Shown: piece by piece, positions 33,629-43,894 of the stretch
How the letters are laid out: each line of letters begins with the position of its first letter
How positions within the stretch are numbered: position 1 is the stretch's first letter
DNA from: Burkholderiales bacterium
GTDB lineage: Bacteria > Pseudomonadota > Gammaproteobacteria > Burkholderiales > SG8-39
Reading direction: 5' to 3'
Length of the DNA stretch: 64,000 bases
NCBI GenBank assembly: GCA_020848075.1
Contig: JADLAV010000064.1
Coordinates: forward strand, 94,434-158,433
Position numbers and translations under genes: made by a program
The notes under the pieces: model-generated
What the model saw: the letters and a program-made list of their open reading frames with translations, nothing else
The model's database searches: none
What the model was told of the DNA's origin: nothing

Positions 33629-34303
33629 ATGAGCATTCGACGAACTTTCTCCCTGGCGCTGGTCCTTTCGGCGTTGTTGCTCGTCGCCGTTCCGCCCGTG
33701 CGCGCGCAGCACGGCGCGCAGCCGCTGCACGGTCACTTCGAGGACGCCGAGCGCTGGGCGCAGGTCTTCGACGATCCGGCGCGCGACGCCTGGCAGAAGC
33801 CCGCGGAAGTGATCCGCGCGCTGGCGCTCCCACCGGATGCGGCGGTGGCCGACATCGGCGCTGGCACGGGGTACTTCTCGGTCCGCCTCGCGCGCGCGGA
33901 GCCGCACGGGCGCGTGTACGGCGCCGACATCGAGCCCGACATGGTGCGCCACGTGACCGAGCGCGCCCGGCGTGACCACCTTCCCAATCTCGTCGGACAT
34001 CTGGCGCGCACGGACGATGCGCAGCTGCCGGCGCCCGTCGATCTCGCGCTGCTGGTCGACGTCTATCACCACATTCCGCATCGCGCCGCCTACTTCGGGC
34101 GACTGGCCGGGTCACTGAAGCCGGGCGGCCGCGTTGCCATCATCGACTTCCGGCCGGACGCGCCCACCGGCCCGCCGCCGAGCGCGCGCGTCGCCCCCGA
34201 CGAGGTCAAGGCGGAGCTCGCCAAGGCGGGATTCCGGGTCGTCGGGGAACACGGCTTTCTGCCGTATCAGTACTTCCTGGTGTTCGCCCGCTCCGGGCCT
34301 TGA
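33629..34303 (+). CDS. class I SAM-dependent methyltransferase with signal peptide
   Basis: 224 residues. The N-terminus (TFSLALVLSALLLVAVPPVRAQ) is a typical Sec signal; the mature domain has SAM motif I ADIGAGTGYFSVRLA, YGADIEPDMV, LLVDVYHHI and LKPGGRVAIIDFRP. The fold is that of a small-molecule methyltransferase. An exported SAM enzyme is odd because SAM is cytosolic; the hydrophobic stretch might instead be a membrane anchor. The ATG at 33629 is preferred; a GTG at 33605 adds 8 residues and lies in a 13-bp imperfect direct repeat (GAGCATYCGACGA at about 33610 and 33631). Confidence 0.82.
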   Translation: MSIRRTFSLALVLSALLLVAVPPVRAQHGAQPLHGHFEDAERWAQVFDDPARDAWQKPAEVIRALALPPDAAVADIGAGTGYFSVRLARAEPHGRVYGADIEPDMVRHVTERARRDHLPNLVGHLARTDDAQLPAPVDLALLVDVYHHIPHRAAYFGRLAGSLKPGGRVAIIDFRPDAPTGPPPSARVAPDEVKAELAKAGFRVVGEHGFLPYQYFLVFARSGP

Positions 34304-34352
34304 GCCGGAGCGCGCACCCGTCCGCGTGGGCACGCGGACCCGCTCGCCCCGT

Positions 34353-36020
34353 TCAGCTGCCGGTCAGTCGCCGCAGCGCCCCGTCGAGGCGCGGATGCGC
34401 GTCGAAGCGCGCGAGGTACTCGTCTTCGGATGGCCCGGCCTTGGCGGCGATGACCCGCGCGAGTGCGCGCCGGTCGAACGCGCTCCAGCGAGTGATGCCG
34501 GGCAGCGCAGCCACGATCGGCGCCCAGCGGCTCCACGTGGTGCGCTCGCCCGCCCCGCGCACTCGCCCGGCTTCGAGCAGGCGCATGGCCGCGCGCACGC
34601 ACTCGCGCACGGCGGACTCACGATCTGCCCCCGCGCGCGCTGCGAGCCGGGCCGCGACGCGCTCGCCGAGCGTGTCGAGGCTCGGCCAGTGCGGTGCGCG
34701 CGCACCGGCAGTCTCGAAGTAGAGGTAGTCCTCCGCGAGCCGAGCGAGCGTCCTGGGCGACGACCGGTGCCGCGGGTTCGCCGTCATGCGCGCGAGCTCC
34801 GCGCGGGCGATCGCGCGGATCGCAGCCGCGCGCGGGCGAAAGCCGAGCTTGTAGTAGAACCACCAGGCGCCCGAGTCGATCGCTTCTTCGTTGTCGCGCC
34901 CGAGCTGGTAAGGGGCGAGCGTGAACGACGTCGCCGCGAAGAGATGGCGGAGCGCCGCGAGCAGGCGGGCGAGGACGTGCGCCGCCTCCGCGCCGCGAAA
35001 GGACGCGAAGGTGTTGTACGCGAGATCCGCGCAGCCGAAGAGCACGTGGATGTCGAGGTAGCCGATCGGCACGCCGTTGCGCAGCGTGACGATGCCGTAG
35101 ACGCTGCGCAGCACCGGCCGGCGCTCGGGGACGACGCCGATGATCGCCCACGCGAGTCCGTCGCCGTCGTCGACGACGCGCACGTCGCGCGCGCTTCCAT
35201 AGGCGAACGCGTCGAGGTCGCGGGCGCGCGTCGCCATCGCCGCCCGGCCGAGATCGATCAGCTCCCGGGCCTCCCGGGGTGGTACGCGGCGCACTGCGCG
35301 CGGTGGCCGCGCGAGCTCGCGCGCGAGGTCCGGGCGAGCGCGCTCCGGCGGGCGCGTGCGGAACACCACGGGTGAGCTCGCATGGCGCGCATGCGTGCGC
35401 GAAGGCGTGTCGTCGCCCGGTTGCAGCACGAGCGGTACGTCGAGCGCGTCGAAGTACGACTCGCGCGTGAAGTCGTCGCCCGGCATCGCCGCGACGCGCC
35501 GGACGTAGAAGGTCCCGTCCGGCGTGCGCTTGCCGCGCAGGCGATCGAGCGCGCGCCGCGGGGTGGTGTCGCCCAGACGCAGCCAGATCGCCTCCACCGG
35601 CGTGACGAGGAGCGGCAGTGCACTGGCGAGCCGCTCGGGCGCGTCGAAATTCGTCCAGTCGATCGAAAGCCGGGCGGGCCAGCGCGTCGCGAGCCAGCGC
35701 GCGGTCGGCCAGAAGAATGCATACCGGATCGCGGTGCCCGCGATGCCCGAGTCGGCAAGCGCGCCGCGGTAGCGGCGCAGGTCGCCGCGGCGCACGAATC
35801 GCCGCAGCATGCGCTCGACGCGCGCGAGCACGGCACGGTCGTCCGGGTAGGCGCGCATGAAGGCGAGATGCTCGTGCAAGCGCAGCACCTGCTGCGCCGT
35901 CCGCAGGCGCGCGCGGTCGAGGCGGGCGAGCAGCCGAAGCTTCTCCGCGGCCCGGCCCGACCCGTAGTCGAGACGCGTGGATTCGAGTCGGCGGAGCAGC
36001 GCGGCGGGCGGGATCGGCAT
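34353..36020 (-). CDS. conserved hypothetical protein, 555 aa
   Basis: I do not recognise the family. The N-terminal half is Arg-rich and helical ([59 protein letters not shown]). The middle contains [32 protein letters not shown] and, later, [14 protein letters not shown], a phrase resembling the C-terminal motif of GNAT acyltransferases (FYxKLGF). The last 120 residues are helical. No signal peptide or membrane segment is seen. It could be an acyltransferase-like protein; confidence in any function is low. It is divergent from asnS with 190 bp between starts, where no gene is visible. Confidence 0.68.
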   Translation of the reverse strand: MPIPPAALLRRLESTRLDYGSGRAAEKLRLLARLDRARLRTAQQVLRLHEHLAFMRAYPDDRAVLARVERMLRRFVRRGDLRRYRGALADSGIAGTAIRYAFFWPTARWLATRWPARLSIDWTNFDAPERLASALPLLVTPVEAIWLRLGDTTPRRALDRLRGKRTPDGTFYVRRVAAMPGDDFTRESYFDALDVPLVLQPGDDTPSRTHARHASSPVVFRTRPPERARPDLARELARPPRAVRRVPPREARELIDLGRAAMATRARDLDAFAYGSARDVRVVDDGDGLAWAIIGVVPERRPVLRSVYGIVTLRNGVPIGYLDIHVLFGCADLAYNTFASFRGAEAAHVLARLLAALRHLFAATSFTLAPYQLGRDNEEAIDSGAWWFYYKLGFRPRAAAIRAIARAELARMTANPRHRSSPRTLARLAEDYLYFETAGARAPHWPSLDTLGERVAARLAARAGADRESAVRECVRAAMRLLEAGRVRGAGERTTWSRWAPIVAALPGITRWSAFDRRALARVIAAKAGPSEDEYLARFDAHPRLDGALRRLTGS

Positions 36021-36209
36021 CGTTCGCGCATGAAGGTAGCCTTGCGGCAGCGATCCTGCAAGGGCCCTTCGTCGATGCGCCGCTCATCGCAGCCGCGGCG
36101 CGACCGTGCGCCCGGATCCGCACGCTTGGGTCGGCCGCGGCGCGAAATTGACGCGCCGGCCGCGCGGCTGCTACCGTGCCCGGGAGGACGCTGCGCCAGG
36201 AAACCACCG

Positions 36210-37610
<1,401 letters not shown>

Positions 37611-37666
37611 CTTGGTTCCGCTCCTCTCCGGGAGCGATGCCGACGCAGCCGATGGGGAAGTCTCTT

Positions 37667-37745
37667 TCCCCTCCTCGGAGAGGAGGGGATGAAACGCCAC
37701 CCCCCACGCTTCGCATGCCACCCCTCCTCAGGGGGGGCGGGACAG
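37667..37745. repeat. REP-like palindromic element after asnS
   Basis: TCCCCTCCTC (37667-37676), GGA, GAGGAGGGGA (37680-37689) form a 10-bp perfect hairpin. A spacer (ATGAAACGCCACCCC, CACGCTTCGCATG) follows, then CCACCCCTCCTC and a G-run (to about 37740). The layout is that of dispersed palindromic elements found between genes in many betaproteobacteria, from memory. It lies in the convergent gap between asnS and the next gene and may also stop transcription. Confidence 0.6.
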
Positions 37746-37772
37746 ACACCACCCCGTCGCGCCGCACGCGAC

Positions 37773-38423
37773 CTAGGATTGCTTGCCCGGGTGGGGATAC
37801 TGCGGCTGATCGAAGCTCTTGCGCACGAACGCGCCGGAGACCCGCAAGGCGCGCTCCTGCTTCCTCGAGATCAACGGGTAGTGTCGCGCGTCGAGGACGC
37901 GCTCGGTGACGGGCCAGCAGTTCCTGGGGTTGGTGACCCACAGCTTCGGATCGATGCGCCGCAGATCGAAGGCGCACGAATACTTCCGCAGTGTCTTCTG
38001 TCCGCGCCGGTTGGTGTACTCGTGGAAATACGACATCGCCAGTTCGCGCAGGCTGCGGTAGATCGGGTCGCGAAAGCGCAGCGGCGCGTGGTTGGTCTTG
38101 GAGATCGCGCCCCAGCAGCCATGGCGGCGGAACAAGGTGATCGCGTGGTCGAAATCGCGCACCGCGGACAGATAGAGCAGGAGCGGCGGTTCGCCGTGGA
38201 TCCACAGCGCGCAGGCTGCCAGCATCGCGCCCTCGATGCAGTGCGCGTGCCGCGCGCGCAGCACCTCGCGCACCGAGAGTGCGGTGTCCCCGGTGAGTTC
38301 GTGGTTCTGCGAGACGCGGTGCTCGAGGAAATCCTGGATCTTCCAAGGCGAGTCGAGCCGGCGCAGGATGGCGAACTCCGCCGGCGTGAGGCCCAGATCC
38401 TCGCGGCGCGCAAATCGCATCAC
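37773..38423 (-). CDS. transglutaminase-like conserved hypothetical protein
   Basis: 216 residues. The segment HAHCIEGAMLAACALW, then VRDFDHAITLF and GAISKTNH, has the Cys - His/Asp spacing of bacterial transglutaminase-like (cysteine protease-fold) proteins, so Cys in CIEGA and His in FDHA may be catalytic. No signal peptide is seen. The rest (LGLTPAEFAILRRLDSPWKIQDFLE) is helical. The true reaction is unknown; an ATG one codon later is an alternative start. It shares the convergent gap holding the palindromic element with asnS. Confidence 0.66.
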   Translation of the reverse strand: MMRFARREDLGLTPAEFAILRRLDSPWKIQDFLEHRVSQNHELTGDTALSVREVLRARHAHCIEGAMLAACALWIHGEPPLLLYLSAVRDFDHAITLFRRHGCWGAISKTNHAPLRFRDPIYRSLRELAMSYFHEYTNRRGQKTLRKYSCAFDLRRIDPKLWVTNPRNCWPVTERVLDARHYPLISRKQERALRVSGAFVRKSFDQPQYPHPGKQS

Positions 38424-38596
38424 TGGTTGTCAGCCCCTCTCGTTGTCGCCGAACGCGCTTGGACGCCCGGTCCGGAAGAGTACCTGCGGGCGACCGGCGC
38501 GGCTAGAGGGAAAGTAGACGCCTTGCGAGCCGGTGCGGGGCCGCGTCCGGATCGGTCGCGGTTGAGTGCCGCGGCCGGCCCGCGTATGCTTCGACC

Positions 38597-39226
38597 ATGA
38601 GCCTGACCCTCGTCGAGGGGAGCCACGGCGCGCGCGAGGCCCGCAGGTTCGTGCTCGCGGTCGATCTGGATGGCGTGGTCGCCGACTTCACGCACGGGTT
38701 GCGGCCGATCGCCGCCGAGTGGCTCGGCGTGCCGCTCGATGCGCTTGCGGAAGAGGTGACGTACGGCTTCCCGGAGTGGCATCTCGAGCGCTGTGGCGGC
38801 TACGATGCGCTGCATCGCTTCGCGGTCAAGCAGCGCAGCCTCTTCAAGAACCTGCCCGCGGTTCCGGGTGCGGCCGCCGCGCTCCGGCGGCTGTCCACCC
38901 GCAACATCCGCATCCGCATCGTCACCCATCGTCTCTACATTCCCTGGTTCCACCAGGAGGCCGTGCAGCAGACGATCGAGTGGCTGGAGCAGCATGGCAT
39001 CCCGTATTGGGATCTCTGCTTCATGCGCGACAAGGCCGCGGTCGGCGCCGATCTCTACGTCGAGGACAGCCCGGCAAACGTGGAAGCGCTGCGTGCCGAA
39101 GGGTACGAGACGATCGTGGTGGTGAATTCGACCAACCGGCACCTGCCTCCGCCCCGCGCGGCCTCCTGGAGCGAGGTGGAAGCGCTGGTGGCCGAGTCGC
39201 TCGCCCGCTGGCAGGGTCGCGGGTGA
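38597..39226 (+). CDS. HAD-superfamily 5'-nucleotidase (NT5C-like)
   Basis: 209 residues. HAD motif I is AVDLDGVVADF (nucleophile Asp23, general acid Asp25); motif II is in RIVTHRLYIPWFHQEAVQQTIEWL, and motif III/IV in MRDKAAVGADLYVEDSPANVEALR. This arrangement is that of 5'(3')-deoxyribonucleotidase-like proteins, which remove phosphate from nucleoside monophosphates. It is cytosolic. The gene ends 13 bp from the convergent lipoprotein gene. Confidence 0.82.
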   Translation: MSLTLVEGSHGAREARRFVLAVDLDGVVADFTHGLRPIAAEWLGVPLDALAEEVTYGFPEWHLERCGGYDALHRFAVKQRSLFKNLPAVPGAAAALRRLSTRNIRIRIVTHRLYIPWFHQEAVQQTIEWLEQHGIPYWDLCFMRDKAAVGADLYVEDSPANVEALRAEGYETIVVVNSTNRHLPPPRAASWSEVEALVAESLARWQGRG

Positions 39227-39239
39227 TGCGGGGGAGCCG

Positions 39240-40007
39240 CTACAGCGGCAGGAACACCATCGTCGCCACGCTCTGAACCACGCGCCGGATGGTGCGATTC
39301 GTGTGCTCGGCGACCACGCGGGCGAGCACATCCTGGTAGGCGATCAGCTTGCCGATCTCGCGCTCGAAGCTGAGGTTCTGCGCGCCGTTGCCGATCTCGT
39401 TCGAGAGGAGCAGGGGCTGGCCGGAAGCGTCGCGCGCGGTGGCGAGCTTCCATGCCGCGACTTCCACGTTGCGCGCGGCGTTGTAGAGCTTCTGCGGGTC
39501 GAGCGCGTCGAGCGCGTAGAACTCGGTCTGGTCGCCGTAGGCCTGCATGAGCATGCTCCCGAGCCCGACGCCGAACGCGAACACGCGATCTCCGGCGAAC
39601 TCCGGGCGGAATGCGAGCTGCAGGGCGTCGGTGCCGCGGGCATTGCCGAGTTCGGCGAACCGCCAGCCGTGGTGCGGATCGAATGCGCGCGCCACGGCTG
39701 CATCGAGGCTCGCATGCCCGCCGCGGCGCCACTCGCGCGGGTTGCGGCGATAGAGTTTTTCGGTCAGCAGGCGCGCCGAAGCGAGGCTTTCCTGGAGATG
39801 GATCTCGGCGATGCTGTCGACGTCGGTCTTGGCGAGATCGCCGGCCTCGAAGTCGCGGCTCTGTGGCGGCGGCCGATGTCCGGTGCTCGGGGCCGCCGGC
39901 GGGATGTGCACCTGCCGCGCGCAGCCGGCGAGCGGACCAAGCGACGCGAAGGCAGCGACGGCGAAGAGCATGCGCCGCCGCGCCGACGGCGTTCGCACCT
40001 GCGTCAT
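39240..40007 (-). CDS. lipoprotein of unknown function
   Basis: 255 residues. A twin-arginine-like start (ARRRMLFAVAAFASLGPLAGC) ends in a lipobox with Cys29. The mature part contains DLAKTDVDSIAEIHLQESLASARLLTEKLYRRNPREW, HHGWRFAELGNARGTDALQLAF and VVAEHTNRTIRRVVQSVATMVFLPL. It is probably anchored in the outer membrane. I know the type only as a conserved betaproteobacterial lipoprotein; no enzymatic motif is visible. Confidence 0.75.
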   Translation of the reverse strand: MTQVRTPSARRRMLFAVAAFASLGPLAGCARQVHIPPAAPSTGHRPPPQSRDFEAGDLAKTDVDSIAEIHLQESLASARLLTEKLYRRNPREWRRGGHASLDAAVARAFDPHHGWRFAELGNARGTDALQLAFRPEFAGDRVFAFGVGLGSMLMQAYGDQTEFYALDALDPQKLYNAARNVEVAAWKLATARDASGQPLLLSNEIGNGAQNLSFEREIGKLIAYQDVLARVVAEHTNRTIRRVVQSVATMVFLPL

Positions 40008-40154
40008 CCGGTCCGCACCCGCGGCGCTGGCACGTCTCGCATCCTCCGCGAAGGGTACGCGACCGGGCGGTCGGATGCCACCCCGTTCGCGCCGTCGGCC
40101 TGGCCGAAGTCACGCAGACGGGGGCGCCGCGCCCGAGCGAGCCGACGGACCGGG

Positions 40155-40985
40155 CTAGCGACCGTCGAAGCGAGGGGCGCGCTTCTCGACGAAGGCCCGG
40201 ATCCCCTCCTTGAAATCCGCGGTTGCCGCGCACGCGCCGAATGCCTCGATCTCGGCGGCGAGCTGTGCGTCGAGCCCGTTGCGCGCCGACTCGCGCAGCA
40301 GCTGCTTGAGCCGCCCGAACGCGTGAGTCGGTCCCTCCGCGAGGCGCCGGGCGAGCCGCAGCGTCTCCGCTTCGAGCTGCGCGGCGGGCACCACGCGATT
40401 CGCGAGTCCAAGGGCAAGTGCGCTGGCCGCGTCGATGCGCTCGGACAGCATGAGCAGCTCGGCCGCCTTGCGCGCTCCGAGCGCTCGCGGCAGAGAAAAA
40501 GTCAGGCCGCAGTCGGGCGTCGTGCCGAGCAGCAGGTAGCCGGTGACCAGGTAGGCCCGATCCGAGAGGATCGCGAGGTCGGTCGCGAGCGCGAACGAGA
40601 GCCCGGCCCCGGCGGCTGCGCCGTCCACGCTGGCGATCACCGGCTTCGGCATGCGTCGCATGGCGATGATCGCAGCGTGCGCCGCGTGGATCCCGCGGCG
40701 GAATCCGGCGGTGCGGTCACGCTCGTCCGCATCCAGGTCGGCGGCGAACGTGCCGATGTCGCCACCGGACATGAAATGCCCGCCGGCGCCGCGGAGGATC
40801 ACGCAGCGCACCGCGGGGTCGGCCTCGAGGTCGTGCATCGCATCGCCGAGCGCGTCGGCGAGCTCGAAGTCGAGCGCGTTCAGCTGCTTCGGCCGGTTGA
40901 GCGTCACCGTTGCCACGCCACCGTCGATCGCGGTGAGAACGGTGTCGCCGGCCGGCGCCTTCTTGGTGATCTCCCAGGACTTCAT
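40155..40985 (-). CDS. enoyl-CoA hydratase/isomerase family protein
   Basis: 276 residues with the crotonase pattern: VATVTLNRPKQLNALDFELADALG, the oxyanion-hole segment CVILRGAGGHFMSGGDIGTF, and KPVIASVDGAAAGAGLSFALATDLAI. The usual Glu acting as acid/base is replaced in the TTPDCGLTFSLPR segment, where Asp stands. It may act in fatty or aromatic acyl-CoA beta-oxidation. It lies 36 bp after the M20 peptidase in the same direction, so the two may be an operon. Confidence 0.87.
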   Translation of the reverse strand: MKSWEITKKAPAGDTVLTAIDGGVATVTLNRPKQLNALDFELADALGDAMHDLEADPAVRCVILRGAGGHFMSGGDIGTFAADLDADERDRTAGFRRGIHAAHAAIIAMRRMPKPVIASVDGAAAGAGLSFALATDLAILSDRAYLVTGYLLLGTTPDCGLTFSLPRALGARKAAELLMLSERIDAASALALGLANRVVPAAQLEAETLRLARRLAEGPTHAFGRLKQLLRESARNGLDAQLAAEIEAFGACAATADFKEGIRAFVEKRAPRFDGR

Positions 40986-41020
40986 TGCGGCATGCTCCGT
41001 CGGATGATCGGTGCGCCCGC

Positions 41021-42433
41021 TCACTCGGCGCGCGATGCGTGCGCGGCGATGACCTCGGCGACGCACGCCGTCAGCTTCTTCGCGTAGGCGATGTGCAGGA
41101 ACTCGTTCGGGCCGTGCGCGTTCGAGTGCGGGCCCAGCACCCCCGTGATCAGGAACTGGGCGGACGGAAACCGCTCGCCGAGCATGCCCATGAACGGAAT
41201 CGTGCCGCCCTCGCCCATGAATGCCGCGGGCCGTCCATAGTGGCGCTGGGACGCGGCCTCGAGCGCGCGCGCGAGCCAGGCGGCCGCGGGTGGCGCATCC
41301 CATCCGCTCGCACCCTGGTCCGCGTCGAAGCGCACCTGCGCGCCATGCGGCGGGTCGGCCTCGAGAATCCGCTTCATCTCGCGCGTCGCCTTCTCGCCGT
41401 CCACGCGCGGCGGGATCCGCATCGACAGCTTGAGCGAGGTGCGCGGCCGCAGCACGTTGCCCGCGTCGGCGATCGCGGGCAGCCCGTCGGCACCGGTGAC
41501 CGAGAGCGCGGGGCGCCAGGTGCGGTTGAGCACCGCCTCGCCCGGGTCGGACGTCGTCGGCCGCGTCCTGCCGGCGTAGGGAAACTTCTTCCAGGTCATG
41601 TCGCCGAGAATCGCGCCCGCCGCGTGCGCCTGCGCGACGCGCTCGGGTGGGATCTCGCAGTGAAGCTCGCGGGGAATCACCTCGCCGGTGCGGGAGTCGT
41701 CGAGTCGATCGAGCAGCGCGCGTGCGAGGCGAAACGAGGAGGGCACGACACCGCTCGCGTCGCCGGAGTGCACGCCTTCGGCGAGCACTTCGACCGCGAG
41801 CGTGCCGGCGGCGATCCCCCGCAGCGAGGTCGTCACCCAGAGTTGCTCGTAGTTGCCGCAGCCCGAATCGAGACCGATCACGAAGTCCACGGCCCCGAGC
41901 CGCGGCGCCAGCGCACCGAGGTACGCCGGCAGATCGTGGCTGCCGCTCTCCTCGCAACATTCGATCAGCCCGATGCAGCGCGCATGCGGAATCTGTTGCG
42001 CGCGGAGCGCGAGGATCGCGGTGAGCGAGGCAAAGACGGCATAGCCGTCGTCGGCGCCGCCGCGTCCATAGAGCTTGCCGTCCTGGATCTTCGGCTGCCA
42101 CGGGCCGAGCCCTTCGCGCCAGCCGATCATCTCCGGTTGCTTGTCGAGGTGGCCGTACAGCAGGACGGTGCGCTCGCCGACGCCCGGGATCTCGAAGAAG
42201 AGGAGCGGTGTGCGCCCTGGCAGGCGCACGACCTCCAGCGTCATCTCCGGGATCGGCCGCGAGCGGCACCACGCCTCGGCCTGCCGGACCACGGCCTCGA
42301 TGTGGCCGTTCGCTTGCCAGTCGCGGTCGAAGTGCGGCGACTTCGCCGGGACGCGGATGTACTCGACGAGTTGCGGAACGATTTCGTCGTCCCACATCCT
42401 CGATACGAAGGCACCGATCGCTTCGGCGGACAT
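41021..42433 (-). CDS. M20-family metallopeptidase/dipeptidase
   Basis: 470 residues from the ATG at 42433. Metal-site motifs of M20 enzymes are present: VLLYGHLDKQPE (His and Asp), GRGGADDGYAVF (bridging Asp), IGLIECCEESGSHDLP (Glu-Glu), GLDSGCGN, and a C-terminal His in GPHSNAHGPNEFLH. The insert between is the dimerisation domain. It most resembles cytosolic non-specific dipeptidases/carnosinases (CNDP type). The long frame upstream of 42433 is spurious. Confidence 0.88.
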   Translation of the reverse strand: MSAEAIGAFVSRMWDDEIVPQLVEYIRVPAKSPHFDRDWQANGHIEAVVRQAEAWCRSRPIPEMTLEVVRLPGRTPLLFFEIPGVGERTVLLYGHLDKQPEMIGWREGLGPWQPKIQDGKLYGRGGADDGYAVFASLTAILALRAQQIPHARCIGLIECCEESGSHDLPAYLGALAPRLGAVDFVIGLDSGCGNYEQLWVTTSLRGIAAGTLAVEVLAEGVHSGDASGVVPSSFRLARALLDRLDDSRTGEVIPRELHCEIPPERVAQAHAAGAILGDMTWKKFPYAGRTRPTTSDPGEAVLNRTWRPALSVTGADGLPAIADAGNVLRPRTSLKLSMRIPPRVDGEKATREMKRILEADPPHGAQVRFDADQGASGWDAPPAAAWLARALEAASQRHYGRPAAFMGEGGTIPFMGMLGERFPSAQFLITGVLGPHSNAHGPNEFLHIAYAKKLTACVAEVIAAHASRAE

Positions 42434-42579
42434 CTCTTGCAGCGCGGGGCGTGGAGGCGAGGCGCCGGGATCGCGGCGCCTCACTGCAAGGATAGTCGAG
42501 TTCCGGCCGAGCGGCAGGCCTCCCGCCCGCGGGCCGACGCGTCGCGAGTCAGGGTGCGGAGGGCGAGCGGTAACGCGCG

Positions 42580-43104
42580 CTAACCCGCCGGGCAGGTGGC
42601 CAAGTCGGCAGGCACCTTGCCGACGAGCAGGAGGAAGCTCTCGAACGGCCCCATGTTCCCCATCGCCTCCAGCATGGGCCCGCTGAAGTGGAGCCGTCCG
42701 AACATCATCGCCCGCATCGGACCGTACGCGCCCTCGCCCATTTCCTTCCAGTGCGCCATCTCGGCGTACATCACGTAGTCGGCGTCGGGGGCGAGCGGTG
42801 CGGTTTCGGCCTTGCCGCCGTACACGCACGTCGCCTTGCCATCCTTCAGCGCGATCCGAAGCTCGATGCGCGGGCTCTTCGGGCAATCCTCGCGATAGAC
42901 CTGGAGCACCTTGAAGCCGCGGCCTTTGTCGTTCTTCGTCCAGCCCGATTCGACGAGCTTGGTCGTCAGGATCGGGTCCTTGTTCCAGGCAGCGCAGGCC
43001 TGTGCGGCCCAGTCGTTTGCCATCAATACGGGCGCTGCCACGACTGGCCCCGCAAGCAGTGCGGCCGCCGGCGTGAGCACCAGGCACAATATCAAGCGTC
43101 GCAT
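42580..43104 (-). CDS. exported SCP2 sterol-binding-like protein
   Basis: 174 residues with a signal peptide (LILCLVLTPAAALLAGPVVA). The mature domain has the SCP-2-like pattern WTKNDKGRGFKVLQVYREDCP, IELRIALKDGKATCVYGG, ADYVMYAEMAHWKEMGEGAYGPM, and MMFGRLHFSGPMLEAMGNM, which forms a hydrophobic lipid-binding tunnel. The location is periplasmic. Two Cys pairs could form disulfides. The ligand is unknown. Confidence 0.78.
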   Translation of the reverse strand: MRRLILCLVLTPAAALLAGPVVAAPVLMANDWAAQACAAWNKDPILTTKLVESGWTKNDKGRGFKVLQVYREDCPKSPRIELRIALKDGKATCVYGGKAETAPLAPDADYVMYAEMAHWKEMGEGAYGPMRAMMFGRLHFSGPMLEAMGNMGPFESFLLLVGKVPADLATCPAG

Positions 43105-43438
43105 TGGTTCCTCCCCGAATGGTTCCTCGTCGCCGGCGCCCCATGCGAATCCGCCGGTTCGTGGTCCTGCTCGTCGCCGGGTCGCGCCTTCTCGGCTGGC
43201 GCGGTTCAGTCGATCCGGTCGCGGCGAATTGCAGCACGGCCGTGGTCGGCGCGCAACGCGGTCCGCAGATCAAATTCTCTGATATGCCGATTGAGCTGTG
43301 GCCCGGCGCGATCGAACGTCGCCGTTGCGCACGCAGGATTCCCCGCGCTCGCGCGCATACGCTGAAGCCTCGAGGTTGCTCGTTCCACCCGGGGAGCGCG
43401 TCCGTGTGTAGGATTGGCGGTCAGGCAGCGGGGGCACC
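43105..43438. other. gene-free stretch
   Basis: The 334 bp between the SCP2 gene and the threonine dehydratase pseudogene hold no ORF with homology that I can see. A short AT-rich patch (CAAATTCTCTGATATG at about 43269) could contain a promoter; no clear boxes were found. Confidence 0.4.
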
Positions 43439-43784
43439 GTGACCAAGTTGAGTCTTGCCGCGCTCGAGCGGGCGGCGGCGATCGTGCATGGCGTCATGCC
43501 GCCGACGCCGTAGTACAGCTGGCCGCTGCTGAATGCGCGCGCGGGCTGCGAGCTCTGGGTCAAGCACGAGAATCACACGCCGATCGGCGCGTTCAAGGTG
43601 CGCGGCGGCGATGCGCCGCTACTTCACCGACTCGCACAACGTGGCCGAAGGTGCGGGTGCGGCGCCGCTCGTCGCGCTGCTCAAGGAGCGCAGCGGTTGG
43701 GCGGGCCGGCGCGTGGGCATCGTCCTTTCCGGCGGCAACGTGGATCGCCCGGTGTTCGCGCGCGTGCTGACTGGCGGAGAATAG
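43439..43784 (+). pseudogene. threonine dehydratase, internally deleted with nonsense codon and frameshift
   Basis: From a GTG at 43439 the first 24 residues (TKLSLAALERAAAIVHGVMP, PTP) match a threonine dehydratase start. Then a TAG at 43511-43513 stands where Gln is expected (PTP-stop-YSWPLLNARAG), and the frame goes on with CELWVKHENHTPIGAFKVRGG, the PLP-lysine region. Right after that it jumps, in another frame, to the C-terminus (RYFTDSHNVAEGAGAAPLVALL, GIVLSGGNVDRPVFARVL). Around 200 residues of the middle are missing. The gene is therefore dead through three lesions. The real family length is about 320 residues. Confidence 0.88.
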
Positions 43785-43894
43785 CGGCGCGATCGGGTCG
43801 ATCGGATCCGGGCAGCGCGCCGTCCGCCGCCCGCATGCCCGCTCGCGCAAGAATCGGGTGGCAAGCGGCCGGCGCGCCTCATAGACTACGCTGC

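Noticed and set aside
35382..36209. Long plus-strand extension upstream of asnS
   Set aside because: asnS homology begins at the ATG at 36210; the extension is antisense to the 555-aa gene and has no similarity to any synthetase part.
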